NCBI GenBank assembly: GCA_003344405.1
Contig: NOWV01000125.1
Location: forward strand, 124,001 to 188,000
DNA from: Trichoplax sp. H2
Lineage: Eukaryota > Placozoa > Uniplacotomia > Trichoplacea
Direction of reading: 5' to 3'
DNA length: 64,000 nt
Numbering within the stretch: the first letter of the stretch is position 1; each line of letters starts with the position of its first letter. The notes beneath the pieces are model-generated. The model worked only from the letters and a program-made list of their open reading frames with translations. It was not told the DNA's origin and ran no database searches. Made by a program: the position numbers and the translations under genes. Shown here piece after piece: positions 14,701 through 26,402 of this stretch.

Positions 14701-14880
14701 TATGAACTTTTAATGTATATTATTATAATAATTAATCAGTATCCAATGCTAATTGGAGTGATATAAGGATGAATTGTATAAGTTACTAGACGAAAAAGTT
14801 GTCAACTGCTAAGATATTCTTTGGCAAACGTAGCCCGCCTGCCCGTGACGACGCTAGTTAATATTGGGCACGGTCATTGA

Positions 14881-15758
14881 GTCATTGAGCACTCATGAAT
14901 TAATGGTCAGAAAAACTAAAAGTGCTTTGGAGGTAAAAGTAAGGCTAGAGTTGTTAAGGAGTCATTGAACCTTGATGAACTCATGGTCACAAAAACTAAA
15001 AGTACTTTAGAGGTAAAAGTAAGCCTAGAGCTGTTAACGAGTCATTGAGCCTTGATGAACTCATGGTCAGAAAAACTAAAACTACTTTAGAGGTAAAAGT
15101 AAGGCTAGAGTTGTTAACGAGTCATTGAGCCTTAATGAAGTCATGGTAAGAAAAACTAAAACTACTTTGGAGGTAAAAGTAAGGCTAGAGTTATTAACGA
15201 GTCATGGAGCCTTGATGAAGTCATGGTCACAAAAACTAAAACTACTTTGGAGGTAAAAGTAAGGCTAGAGTTGTTAACGAGTCATGGAGCCTTGATGAAC
15301 TCATGGTCATAAAAACTAAAAGTACTTTAGAGGTAAAAGTAAGGCTAGAGTTGTTAACGAGTCATTGAGCCTTGATGAACTCATGGTTTGAAAAACTAAA
15401 AGTACTTTAGAGGTAAAAGTAAGCCTAGAGTTGTTAACGAGTCATTGAGCCTTGATGAACTCATGGTCACAAAAACTAAAACTACTTTAGAGGTAAAAGT
15501 AAGCCTAGAGTTGTTAACGAGTCATGGAGCCTTAGTGAACTCATAATAAGAAAAACTAAAACTACTTTGGAGGTAAAAGTAAGCCTAGAGTTGTTAACGA
15601 GTCATGGAGCCTTGATGAAGTCATGGTCAGAAAAACTAAAACTACTTTAGAGGTAAAAGTAAGGCTAGAGTTATTAACGAGTCATGGAGCCTTAGTGAAC
15701 TCATAATAAGAAAAACTAAAACTACTTTGGAGGTAAAAGTAAAGCTAGAGTTGTTAAC
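14881..15758. repeat. Minisatellite array: 11 copies of an 80-bp unit in perfect register
   Basis: Units start at 14881, 14961, 15041 and every 80 bases up to 15681; the last ends with TTGTTAAC at about 15758. Each begins GTCATTGAG or GTCATGGAG and contains the core AAAAACTAAAA, then GAGGTAAAAGTAAG. Copies differ by a few substitutions but I see no insertions or deletions, so spacing stays exactly 80. The first unit is the most diverged, and an extra GTCATTGA precedes it. Units at 15521 and 15681 share the variant TTAGTGAACTCATAATAAG, a sign of two-unit amplification. Each unit can form a weak imperfect hairpin between GAGTCAT and ATGAACTC. Stops occur in all frames, so it is not coding. Confidence 0.95.
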
Positions 15759-15841
15759 CTTTAGGCTCAGCGTACTCTGACCACACCGTGCGGTAAACTA
15801 GAGTCCGGCCGGACCCAGACCGAACCATGAAGGCCTGGCAA

Positions 15842-15965
15842 GGTACTGCACTCACTACGGTACTATCATGCAGTATGTACTGTACAGTCAGTAGCGTCGA
15901 CTGTCCACTGAGTGTACTGTACAGTACACAGTATACAGTAGTACAATCTCTGTACTGTACTGTCG
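15842..15965. promoter_or_regulatory. GTAC-rich palindromic cluster upstream of the MYPT1 gene
   Basis: About ten GTAC tetramers occur within roughly 125 bases, mostly as TGTACTGTACAG or ACTGTACAGTAC palindromes. At the base composition of this window fewer than one would be expected. The cluster lies about 0.6-0.7 kb before the MYPT1 start codon and immediately after the 80-bp array. A weaker group of related CTGTA/CAGTA motifs continues at 16105-16255. A regulatory role is inferred only from its position and from similar clusters elsewhere in the window; a hairpin-forming repeat or a mobile-element remnant is also possible. Confidence 0.45.
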
Positions 15966-16573
15966 TGTTTAGCGTCGTCCCCATAGAGGTAAAGTATCCA
16001 GTATGCAAATGACTTCGCCAAAGGGTTCATTAGTTGATTATAATAAAATGGCTCGAGGGTTGGTAAGGTTGATCGTGTAAGCATGCATGCCATTATCCCT
16101 TTTACAATACTGTGCAGTATAGATAGTATACTGCACTCACTGCAAATCCATGGCAAGGACGAAAAGCGTTGCGCCAGCAACAACGTTTCCTACGCTACAA
16201 GCTACAGTGCGAACTGTAGACATGGTGGATAGTACTGTAGCTGCTTGGCTAGTGGACTGTACACTCTTGATGATTGCATTGATTATTGCAAGGAAATCGT
16301 CAATCAAGACATTAAAAAGAACCTCGCTAAGGTGGTATTTGCATCAATAGGACATCAGTCAAATTTGTCAAGGTTATTTATTCAAGCAAACAAGGTGGTA
16401 CAGTGGACGTCTCGTGCCCAATCGACCACCTGATCTACAGACGATCGGCCCTTGCACTACTTTCAACGATACAAGTGATTCAGAGTTGAAAAATCCAAGT
16501 ACTATTGGTGTGTCTAGCGTGTCCATCATCGAGATTGTATTATTATTATTTTCAATCATCATCGTTGAGGAAG

Positions 16574-19500
16574 ATGGCGCTACGTGGCAGCAACGATAAG
16601 AGGAGTATCCTCTTGCGACGAATGGAACAATTAAAAGAATGGGAGAATAGCGATACCAATAAGGAATCCAATACCATTAAATCATCGCGTCGTAGTAAAA
16701 TTAAATTTGGATTAGGAACTATGTTTTTTGCTGCTGTTAGCGCTTTCGATGAGACCGAAGTCAAGCGATTGCTTAAACAAGGCGTTGACATTGATTACTG
16801 CAATAATGACGGCCTCACCGCCCTCCATCAGGTCAGTACGACGTGGATGATAATAGCATTCAATACACGTTCTCGTATAGCGATCCAAGTCTATTTTGAG
16901 TAGCATGACTTGGACAAGATCCATCTGTATCGTAATACGGTATACACTTTCGTGTTGATTAGTTAACCCCCCCTTTCCAGCGCCCTTTCAATCGTCGATG
17001 TTCTTCGACGATAGGGCTCTTTCAAGCAATCATTGCAATACTTGATAGCATCAAATGACAAGTAGAACAAGGTCTTGACAAGATGATCAAGAAGGAAAGA
17101 GTCCACTTGACTTGTTCATTCTGATCCAACGTGCAAATTACCTTTAGTATGCCACCGCTATTCTACAGGCCAAGCCACCAATGCGCCTTGATGGATCAAA
17201 TGACAAGTAGAACAAGGTCTTGACAAGATGATCAAGAAGGAAAGAGTCCACTTGACTCGTTCATTCTGATCCAACGTGCAAAATTACCTTTAGTCACGCT
17301 ACCGCTATTCTACAGGCCAAGCCACCAATGCGCGTTGATGGTGATGGCACATTTGGTAACGACATCAACCATTCGACTCGATTACACCTTTCAGTATTGG
17401 ACAGGCTACATGAGCAAGACAGTACCCTATGTTAAGCGTCCAAGACACCAACGACGCCGCTAATCCTATCGTGAGTGTATTTTGCCCCTGGGTTACCGCT
17501 GAAAAGTCGCTCTATGCCACCATACCAGACCGTCCAGGCGTATACATTGCACTATATTATCCAGTCGCTCCAGGGTAGCTCTATACAAAACAACTCCATT
17601 CGTCTTGCTCATATTCTTTCTTTTAGGGGGGGGGGGAACCTTGCAAATGGCGTGGAGAAAATGTTTTTTAAATCATGTCTACTTGTACACTATAGCCTCC
17701 ATCATTAGCATGATAGAGAGTCTATCGATTATCATTTCATTAAATGGAACCAATTCTCTCTTCCCCCCCCCAAAAAAATGACTGTCATCCATGAGTTTAG
17801 AGGGAGTTTTCCTACAGTAAAGTGGATGGCATTCTCTCAACTCTATTTCGACATGTTGAAAAAAAAGGCACGCTCATTTCCTACTCTTTTGGGCATGCTT
17901 TCAAGCGTGAAATCACCTTCAAAAGTTCTTTCATCAATGCGATCATAGATAGAATGTTAATTTTCTAAGAGAAAGAATAGCATTGAAAATACACTTTCAA
18001 TGATACAACTCTATTCAGACGTTAAACTTTTCCAATAACAATCAATCAACCAGTTACTCTCTCGAGTACTAGACTGCATCACTATTTGTTGATACTGTTG
18101 TAGTCGTTGATTATTGAAATCCCCTTGTTTCGATCATTTTATATAGCTTGATCAAGTTACTACATCAATGCATGACCAATACGTAGAGATTTTGAAGTCA
18201 ATGCCATGAAAACAACCACGACTTAGCAGCCTTTCCATCATTTCGTCGACTTGTATTCGAGTTTGTCTCTACCATTGCTTCAAAAACGGTTCATGACTGC
18301 ATTGAAAAATAACAGATCGAAAGACGATACTAAATGATAATCGTTGTTTTATGATTCCACTGCATTATAGTTAAAGCTTGGCATGATGACGAGAATGAAT
18401 CGAATTAAAAATTATATTCGCATGTACAGTCAAGTATTTTATTTCCATTGACTTTCACCCTTTCTGCTGGATTAGTTGCTTGATTCAAAAGTACGCACAA
18501 TGTTAAAAATACTGACTGTACAAAAAGCAAATACTGTATATCTGTTCGTCTCGTATTGATGTTGGCACTTGAGCAGCGATTTCAACAGATTAGAATGCGA
18601 TTAGTCTAATCGATTGCTCTTTCAAATGAGAGTCTGCTTACCATTGGCCAAGTACGCTTACTCTTGAAGTCAGAGTTATTTAGTAAGCCTTTGTTATCAT
18701 CTATATTGCTACTATCAACCAAAATTTTGATTAATGAATAATCATTGATGAGGCAGTTAGCATAAACACCGCTTAGCAGCATAGGAGAACAATTTTTAAA
18801 ATTGCCTTAGTAGGTTGTTGTTGAGTAACAAATTTAATTTTATGGTCCAGTCGGCAAGGTCACACAATATCTTACTACTATCGTTACATTTTACCGTCGT
18901 AAACAACGGATAACTTATTAAACAGTGAGAGGATCCTTATGTAATTTTACAATTGATATTTAATTAATCAATACAATACATTATTCCGGAAGGTATCATA
19001 GGCTTCAATTCATACCGATACAGTAGTTTAGGAAAGCTTTTTATTTACCAAATTTGCTGTGAAAATGGGTCATGACTACAACTGACATAAACATCCACAT
19101 CAAAAGCCATTTCCATGACGTAAAAGTACGATATTGCTAGCGTAAACAGATCGCATTCATTAATTCATGGATTAAATTTATGAATTACACTGTACGCGTA
19201 TACTAAACGCTTACTTAGTAGCATAGATCATCCAAAATTAGAATCCATTTGCATCCTCGACATCTATTCATGTTGGAAAGTGTCATTATTGACGGTTAGA
19301 GTCGCCGAATTTTCTTCTTCCGTATATTTTAGACCTAAATACCGCTAATTAGTATACGTGAATCATGTTAGCTGGAGTAATTAACATACAAATTGTTCTA
19401 TCTTCATGCTTTTATTCGTAAGTTTAGTATTAAACGCTCGTACTAATGGATAGGATGCAACAATGATAATGAATTAATTATCTACAGTTAGATTTGGCCA

Positions 19501-22500
19501 CCATCGCTGTTTCAAGGTTATTCGTATAACTGTAGATCCTTATCAAATCATCATACTTCATAAGCATATATGTCCACACAATTCATTAGGTTGTGATTGT
19601 ATCGTTGGTAAGGATATTGCAGTGTAGTGGGATTCTAGCAGTAAAATTGTAATCATTATGGAATTGGTAAATTGCACAAGTCCATAGTAAGGACGTCCAT
19701 GTAAGGGATAAACCGTAGGAAAGTTTACAATTCCTACAGGTAGATTAGAGTGGATCACTCAGTATGAACTTGTAGCCCTGTAGTGCATCCACTTCTGTAC
19801 CCTTGTTAGACCGCCCTTGGTGAAACGTAAATGGTCACGTTATTAAACAAAACACCTTGTCAAGGTTATAGGCTTTTATATTGGTCAAAATTATGAATAT
19901 CATTAGAAGCTACTAACATGAAATAACTCGGATTTTTTCGGATCTTGAAAAGTCGCCGTTATCACTAGTTTTTCATTATACTTGCAATAAATTACAGTAA
20001 TGCTAATGCAAATTATATGAAGACAATGCAGAGTGTATATATACAGTAAAGTGCCGACAAAGTTACCTACAGAGAACAAAAAAAATTAGGCTGAATTTGT
20101 GTCGTTACTGCAGAATGGAGGATAATTTTAACGCAGTGATGCATTAGAAAAAGTAATCAAGTATGCAGTAACGTGATTTTAATGCCACAGGTCATGCAGA
20201 GTTATAATTTAGTAGAGTTTTCCTAAAATGTAGTATACCACATTATCACAGAAGAACTTTGTATATCTAATTTCTGGATATTGAAGCTCAAAACCGCATC
20301 AAGATCACTCACGATGCGAATACTACGCGTAAAATTTGACGCTTACTTCTATTGCAAGACAGTGCAATATCAATAGCAAAATAACAGTTTACGCGATCAT
20401 TGTCCATTAGTGATAAAAATTTTCCATCAGATCTGCGATATCGAATGACGCACTTATTTGAACTGATTATACAAATTCTTACCTCAAGGAAAACTTGCAT
20501 ACAGGCGCGGATTATTCAAAATTTCTTGTAATGCATAATACAGGCATGAACCACTAGATGCGATAGCTCTATCATACAGGGCATTAATACTATTTTTTTA
20601 CCTGAATAGCCATTATGCACGGTACTCACTGTTGCTTTGTAATGTATTGCAGCATCGTTAGCCTTAGTAGATGCTAAAGGTATCATCTTCGCAAATTGAC
20701 TACTTGAAACATAGCGTGATGGTAGAACTTAGGAACACTACTGTAATGGCTTATGAAATGTAGTTTATTGATGGCAAAGTTGTATCGAAATACTGTGCTA
20801 TACTCTGCAAAACTTTATACATAGATTTTTCACATTATCCATTTAAACAGTAATTACTCAGACCTCAAGGTTATAACTATGTAGTGCGTGATTTTAACGC
20901 GTTATGATACTAAGTGATTTAGTAAGCATAATTATTAATCATTGCTTAACTATTGTGTCTCGCCTAATAACATCATGATACGCGTATACAATAATGTACT
21001 GCAAACAGCTACTATATTATATTAGGAATAGTAATACTGTAGTTTTATCGTCTCAAAACCTCCATTGTGTTAACCTAAGCTTATATAGATTATGAGAATA
21101 CTGTGATTAATTCTCAACATCGATTTTTTACCTAATCAGAGTTGTATGGATGGGAATGATGAAATGGTTTCGCTATTAGTAGAAAATGGTGCCGATGTAA
21201 ATATTTGTGACTTTGAAGGTTGGACGCCGTTAATCGCTGCATCAAGTTTGGGCCACATTGATATTGCTCGGTAAAAACTACTTTGTGATACTTCAAAAAT
21301 AAAAGAATAATCTTATTCATCTCTTTTATATCCCAATAAAAACCTTTTTATTATGATAACATAGAAAAAATATAAATTTTATACTCATAAGCATTACACG
21401 TCTACAATCGAATTCTTTTGCCTTATCAATCTTACCGTAAATTTAAGCTACATATTGACGAAACTTGCTTTATTTGAGAGGTTGTTCTTTTTCAGTTATT
21501 TGCTAGAGCATAAAGCCGATATAAGTAAAGTAACTGTTGATGGTGAAACAGCTATAGATGTAGCGGAAGGTGAGGAAATGGAAGAATTGCTGAGATTAGA
21601 AGTTGAAAAACGAGGTCAGTGAGTTTCACTAATATCAATTCTCTACTTGAAGTTGTTTCTCAACTCTTTAATCAATCGATTATGACTTCAATTTAGATAT
21701 AATACGTACATATTTATTTGTACGCTAAAGTAATATAACAAAACTTTTGAACGGATAACTACTGTTGTAGGTTTAAACCTGAATCTAGTACGAGATATAG
21801 AAAGTAGAAAAATGTTAGAAGATGCTAATAAAATTAAAAATGGAACTTTGGAAGATTTAATAGATGACCGCACTGGTAAATTATTTGCTACGTAATTTTT
21901 GTATGTTATATCTTACAAATGGATCCTTTACTGTAGCCTAGTTGCAATAGCGTATTTGAAATATTAATGCATAAATAGTATTTCTCGGCTTCTAATTGAT
22001 GCGTATAAAATTATAGGCGCAACAGCACTTCATGTTGCTTCAGCAAAAGGATATAAGGAAGTTGTTAAGTATGTATGGATAATAATATATTATATCAATT
22101 GTTTAAACTACATGAAGCTTAACATTATCAATCAATTCTTCCAGGATTCTGTTAGCAGCTAAAGTGAACGTAAATGCTGTTGATTTTGAGGGCTGGACGC
22201 CATTGCATGCCGCTGCTCATTGGGAACAAGCTGATATATGTGAATTATTGGTTGAAAATAACGCTGACTTGTATGCGCTGACAAAAATGGTTAGTCTTCG
22301 TACTTGTAATTTTTTATCGTACAAGGGTATTTCAATAGCTTTATTGTTTTCTTTTAGAATGAATTTCCCAAAGACGTTGCTGGTGATGGAACACAGGATC
22401 TACTAGAAGACTTAATGAAACGATTTAAGCCCAAGCCTAAGCCTACGGTAATAGCCTATTGCAAATGTATAGCACATACATCTTAAAATGAGATTGTATC

Positions 22501-25500
22501 AGAATCCCTATTTTCTTTTTGGGTACTGATAGATTTTTGTATATGATTTACAGACGTTAGTCAGGAGGACTTCTGAAATTTCAAAGCTGTAAGCTATTAT
22601 GCTTTTTTTTGAATAGTCTTATTAAATTCATTAAAATTTCTTACCTTTAGTTTACTACCTTACTACTATTACTCTTTGTTTTGTTTGCAGAGTTAGAAAC
22701 GAGACTATTACGAGCTCTCAAGAAGTACAAGATACTGAGGTTAACATAAATTACTTGCTATTTTGCTATTGTTATAGCATTATTGCGATTAAGTAGTTGT
22801 CGTATAGCTGCTATATCTTTATTTTATTAGCATTGATTTAAAATTTATTACATTAATATACAAACAGAGTAATGCAGGTTCAAGTCCAGCTACAGATGAA
22901 CGTAGCCATTCGGAAGTTACAAGAAGAACTACTGCTCGTCAGAGAAGAGAGAGTAGACGTTCTACTCAAGCTGTAACAAAGGATCAAATTGCTCAATTGC
23001 TTTCGACGGAAAATGAACAAGAACAGCCTGCTGAAAGTGAGACCGCCAAGAAAGATAGTGATGCGTCTGATAAGGTTCAAAATGATTTAGCAACGAAATC
23101 GCACAGGCGTACTGACAATAAAATAGATACAACTACAAAAGTCGACAACAAGGCAAAGGATGATGATAATAAACTATCGCCGAAATTGTTAGAAAATTCA
23201 TCGAGTTCTCGAACTGAGAGTAAAAGAGAGCTTAAGAGTAACGATAAAACAAGTGCTTCTACTAATTCAGATACTTCCTCGGAAAGATTTCGGCTACGTA
23301 ATAGATCAAAAGTACCAGAGGAAGGTGATACGTCGCCAAGAAACGATAAAGAGCAATCGAGTACACTTAAACCAACGGAGTCCACCAAAAACAAATATAT
23401 ATCTAGAGCTGATAGTAAAGATACCTTAACTACTTCCGAAATATCTGAACCTAGAAAAGATAAATACATGTCTAGAATTGATAGTAGAGACAGCTTGAAT
23501 ACATCTAAGCCATCAGAACCTAGCAAAGATAGGGATAAAACTGGTCGCTATTGGCGCGATCGAGGGAAAGACAAAGATGAAAATTCATCTGTCAGTAATC
23601 TTAGAAGTCGTTTCAATCAGAGTGATAGTGACTCTAGTAGGAAAGGTCGCACTACTGGAAAGTCTGATTCAAACGATTTTAGTAGTCTAAGGTCTCGATT
23701 TACTGACAAAAAAGATGATGCATCATCGACGTCATCGTCATCGTCTACATCATCGTTTGGTAATCTTCGATCCCGTTTCTCCGGTAGCAATTCTTCAAAT
23801 GATACTTCTGATTCAATTGCTAATAGACGTTCACGTCTTCTAGAAAAAAATCAACCTAGCCTAAAAGAGAAAGAATCTGTAACTGGCCGAAAATATCGGT
23901 TAAGTGCCTCAGATCAAAATGTTGAAGGAGACAACTCAATTACCGCTAAGAAATCTAAACTCTTTGGTAATACAGATAGCAGTAAAACTCAGGAAAATAT
24001 GTCCCATAGCGTCTCAGATGGTAACGTAGCATTAAGTGGTGATACTGGAAAATCTAAACTTCAAGATAAAGATAGGCCTGTAAGTAAACTGAGTGGATTT
24101 TACTTTTTAATTGATGGCAATAAATAGGCCTTGTTGTATTTCTTAATTTTTAAATTCTATCATGGATTAATTAACTACTTCGTTTAGATAATATGATTAA
24201 TTTTTATTGCATTCGATTGTTTTACTGTAATCTTATTAGGCAACAGCACGTTCGGCAGTAACCGATAAATATGAAAGTAGTAATGACAGTAAGACTAAAC
24301 TATTGGGAGACAGAAAATTAAACTTTAGAAGAGACAATGATGAACAAGACAAACCTAAATTGGACTTTAGAAGGGATACACCACGGGATCGATCCGATTT
24401 GAAGAAAAGTGAATTGCATGATAGTAAAGGAAAAACTCACCCTTTTAAGCCAGAGAGGCAAGTTAGTTTTACAATTGATGAGTCAGCTAGCGATAACAGT
24501 AAGGCTGATGCTGCCCTTGAGAAAGAAAGTACATCTGCTACTAAAACTGGTGATGCTCTAACTCCAAAATTAAATGACACCAATGCCGAACTGACACCGA
24601 AAAGCGTAAAAATGTCCCATAACGACTCTCTGCTAGATCCCAAATCTGCTGAAGACAGCATTAATAAAGGAGATGATCAATCTTCTGGTAGAAAGAAGCG
24701 TCGGACACGAGATAAAAGAAGGGTAACTGGTGCTGTATTTAATAGGGACTTTTTGGAGGTAAATCCGTGGTTTCATTATAATGTTTGAAGTACTTTACTT
24801 TGCAGTATTTAAAAATCTTAGAACATAACTTACATGCGGAACTGTGAAAGCGTTCGTTGTCATGAAAAATTTAATATTTCCGTTGCTAGAGTGATGAAGA
24901 CAAAGATAGCGAGAAGAACAATAGCGTAATTAATTCAGAAACAAATCTGGTATGTTCTACATTATACTCCTTTTTCGTCTATTTTGCTTGGAAAAGTTTC
25001 GAGGTTAATATTGTTTTGTTAATATATGCGTCATTAGGTCCCAAGTGAATCCTTATCTGGTGATTCATCGATAGAAAAGACGAAGGTTTTAAATTAAGCA
25101 GTAGCATTATTAATAGATATTATTAATATATCGATTTTAATTATTTTAAATATGAATTATTTTCCACGAATTAGTTAATTGATGAACAAAAAGACGAAAT
25201 TAGAAAATTAAATGACTTATGTCAGTCATTGCAACTGGAATTAAACGATTACAAAGTCAAGTTAGAAAAGATGACTCAGGTTGGGTATTTTCTATTCCAG
25301 CCTATAATCAAACTTAGTACTTTCTTGGTGATATACGTATTGTTTACTGTTAAATTTTGTATGTATTTTTAAATTTATTATGAGATAAAAATTATTATTA
25401 TTAAAATGATTAATTCTCTATTAACTAAATTTATTATATTGTATTGTATAGCAATGTGAAAATCTACAAAAGTCTATTTCTGAAAATGATTCATCTCGTA

Positions 25501-26402
25501 AAGATGAGAAGAACGTAAGTAGGATATTCCATACGGTCTGTTTTATCGATTTTATTAACGTCTTTCCCAACATGTTACTCAAATGCATGAAAACTTTCAA
25601 AATCAGGCTACGGAGAAGTTAAAACTAAAATTAGTAACAGCAGATAGAAATTTGAAAAGGGAAAAAGAGGTATAGCTACATAGTGGAATATTCCTATTAA
25701 TCACAATATATGTTAAAGTTTGCGATACTTCCTAAAATAGACTGCAGAAGAGTTAAGACTAAAGATGACAACGGCTGATAGAAATTTAAGAAAAGAAAAA
25801 GAGGTAGAGCACTTTAAATGAATAACATACTATGCAGCGGCTAAACTGTCAATTTCCTTATTTGCATCACCGTAGCTTGTATTTATATGTTATTTCTGCT
25901 GTAGTCTAACAGGGAACTTGAAAGAAGTTATCAGGACCTTAAAGAGGTAAAACAGATGACTCTAAGTTTTATTCTTTGTTCTGTGTTAACTTAGATTCTC
26001 TTTTTTGTTAAAATAGCGTCATAAAGACTTGGAGAAACGACTGCAACATGAAAAAGATGTAATATTATTCTTGTGAAAAATTTCAACACTTTTATCTTAG
26101 ATTAATGTTGCCGTTTTCCTAAATTTAGATCAATAAAGAACTTGCTAAAAAATCATCTGGTTCTGGTGCTTCAATTGAGGTATATACGATAATAGCTTAG
26201 CTATTCCTAGCGGAAAATTTTTCTGAAAGTTGTATAAGATTATCCTATATTTTGTAAGTATCTGATTTAATATATATTAAACTAAATTATTTACATTATT
26301 ATTATACAGGAACTCGAAACTTTAAGAAATGATAATAAGAGAATGAAAGATGAGAATAGTGCGCTAATCCGGGTTATTAGCAAGCTTTCTCCCGCAAAAT
26401 AA
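16574..26402 (+). CDS. PPP1R12A: Myosin phosphatase targeting subunit, MYPT1/PPP1R12-like (21 exons, about 1114 aa)
   Basis: Exons: 16574-16831, 21140-21270, 21496-21614, 21771-21875, 22017-22068, 22145-22289, 22358-22447, 22554-22588, 22691-22739, 22868-24079, 24240-24758, 24890-24949, 25038-25085, 25175-25279, 25452-25514, 25607-25669, 25741-25803, 25905-25946, 26017-26058, 26129-26179, 26310-26402. Phases agree throughout. The product would target PP1 to myosin. In order it has a KIKF motif (the PP1-binding RVxF type, about residue 44), ankyrin repeats (DGLTALHQ, GWTPLIAAS, GATALHVAS, GWTPLHAAAHW), a long Ser/Asp/Lys-rich disordered middle, and a C-terminal coiled coil ending KDENSALIRVISKLS, almost identical to vertebrate MYPT1. 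Both known inhibitory ROCK sites have counterparts: SRRSTQAV (human T696 region) and KRRVTGAVF (T853 region). Human MYPT1 is about 1030 aa, so length fits. It may be the single ancestor of PPP1R12A/B/C; the symbol is by best resemblance. Intron 1 is 4.3 kb. Confidence 0.93.
17051..17340. repeat. Two-copy 145-bp tandem duplication in MYPT1 intron 1
   Basis: TCAAATGACAAGTAGAACAA at 17051 recurs at 17196, and the match continues through GCCAAGCCACCAATGCGC to about 17340. The copies differ at only a few positions plus a one-base indel near 17280, so the duplication looks recent. The surrounding sequence is more GC-rich than most of the intron. No coding potential was seen. Confidence 0.9.
17341..21139. 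other. Rest of MYPT1 intron 1; no gene recognised
   Basis: This holds a G11 run at 17626-17636 and a C9 run at 17763-17771, then about 3.3 kb of AT-rich sequence. No exon chain, RNA gene or intact mobile element is visible on either strand. A short stretch at 18050-18300 read on the minus strand has a coding-like look (VDEMMERLLSRG), possibly another retroelement fragment, but it is too weak to call. Confidence 0.4.

Noticed and set aside
14881-15758. CRISPR array
   Set aside because: The regular 80-bp units are repeats along their whole length with no unique spacers, and the genome is an animal's.
15754-16350. Several overlapping open frames on both strands around the GTAC cluster before MYPT1
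   Set aside because: They translate the palindromic GTAC repeats into Tyr/Cys/Thr/Val-rich low-complexity sequence, appear on both strands at once, and resemble no family. The same effect occurs at 31285-31564 and 57784-58446.
18050-18300. Minus-strand coding-like fragment (VDEMMERLLSRG) resembling the start of a retroelement reverse transcriptase
   Set aside because: Only one short frame looks similar and no neighbouring motif follows at the right spacing, unlike the relic at 13.3-14.7 kb.
22905-22925. tRNA-like GGTTCAAGTCC sequence near 22877
   Set aside because: It lies inside the coding exon of MYPT1 and no cloverleaf can be drawn around it.
23077-23526. 149-codon open frame antisense to the large MYPT1 exon
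   Set aside because: It is the mirror of the Ser/Asp/Lys-rich disordered coding sequence and has no independent similarity.
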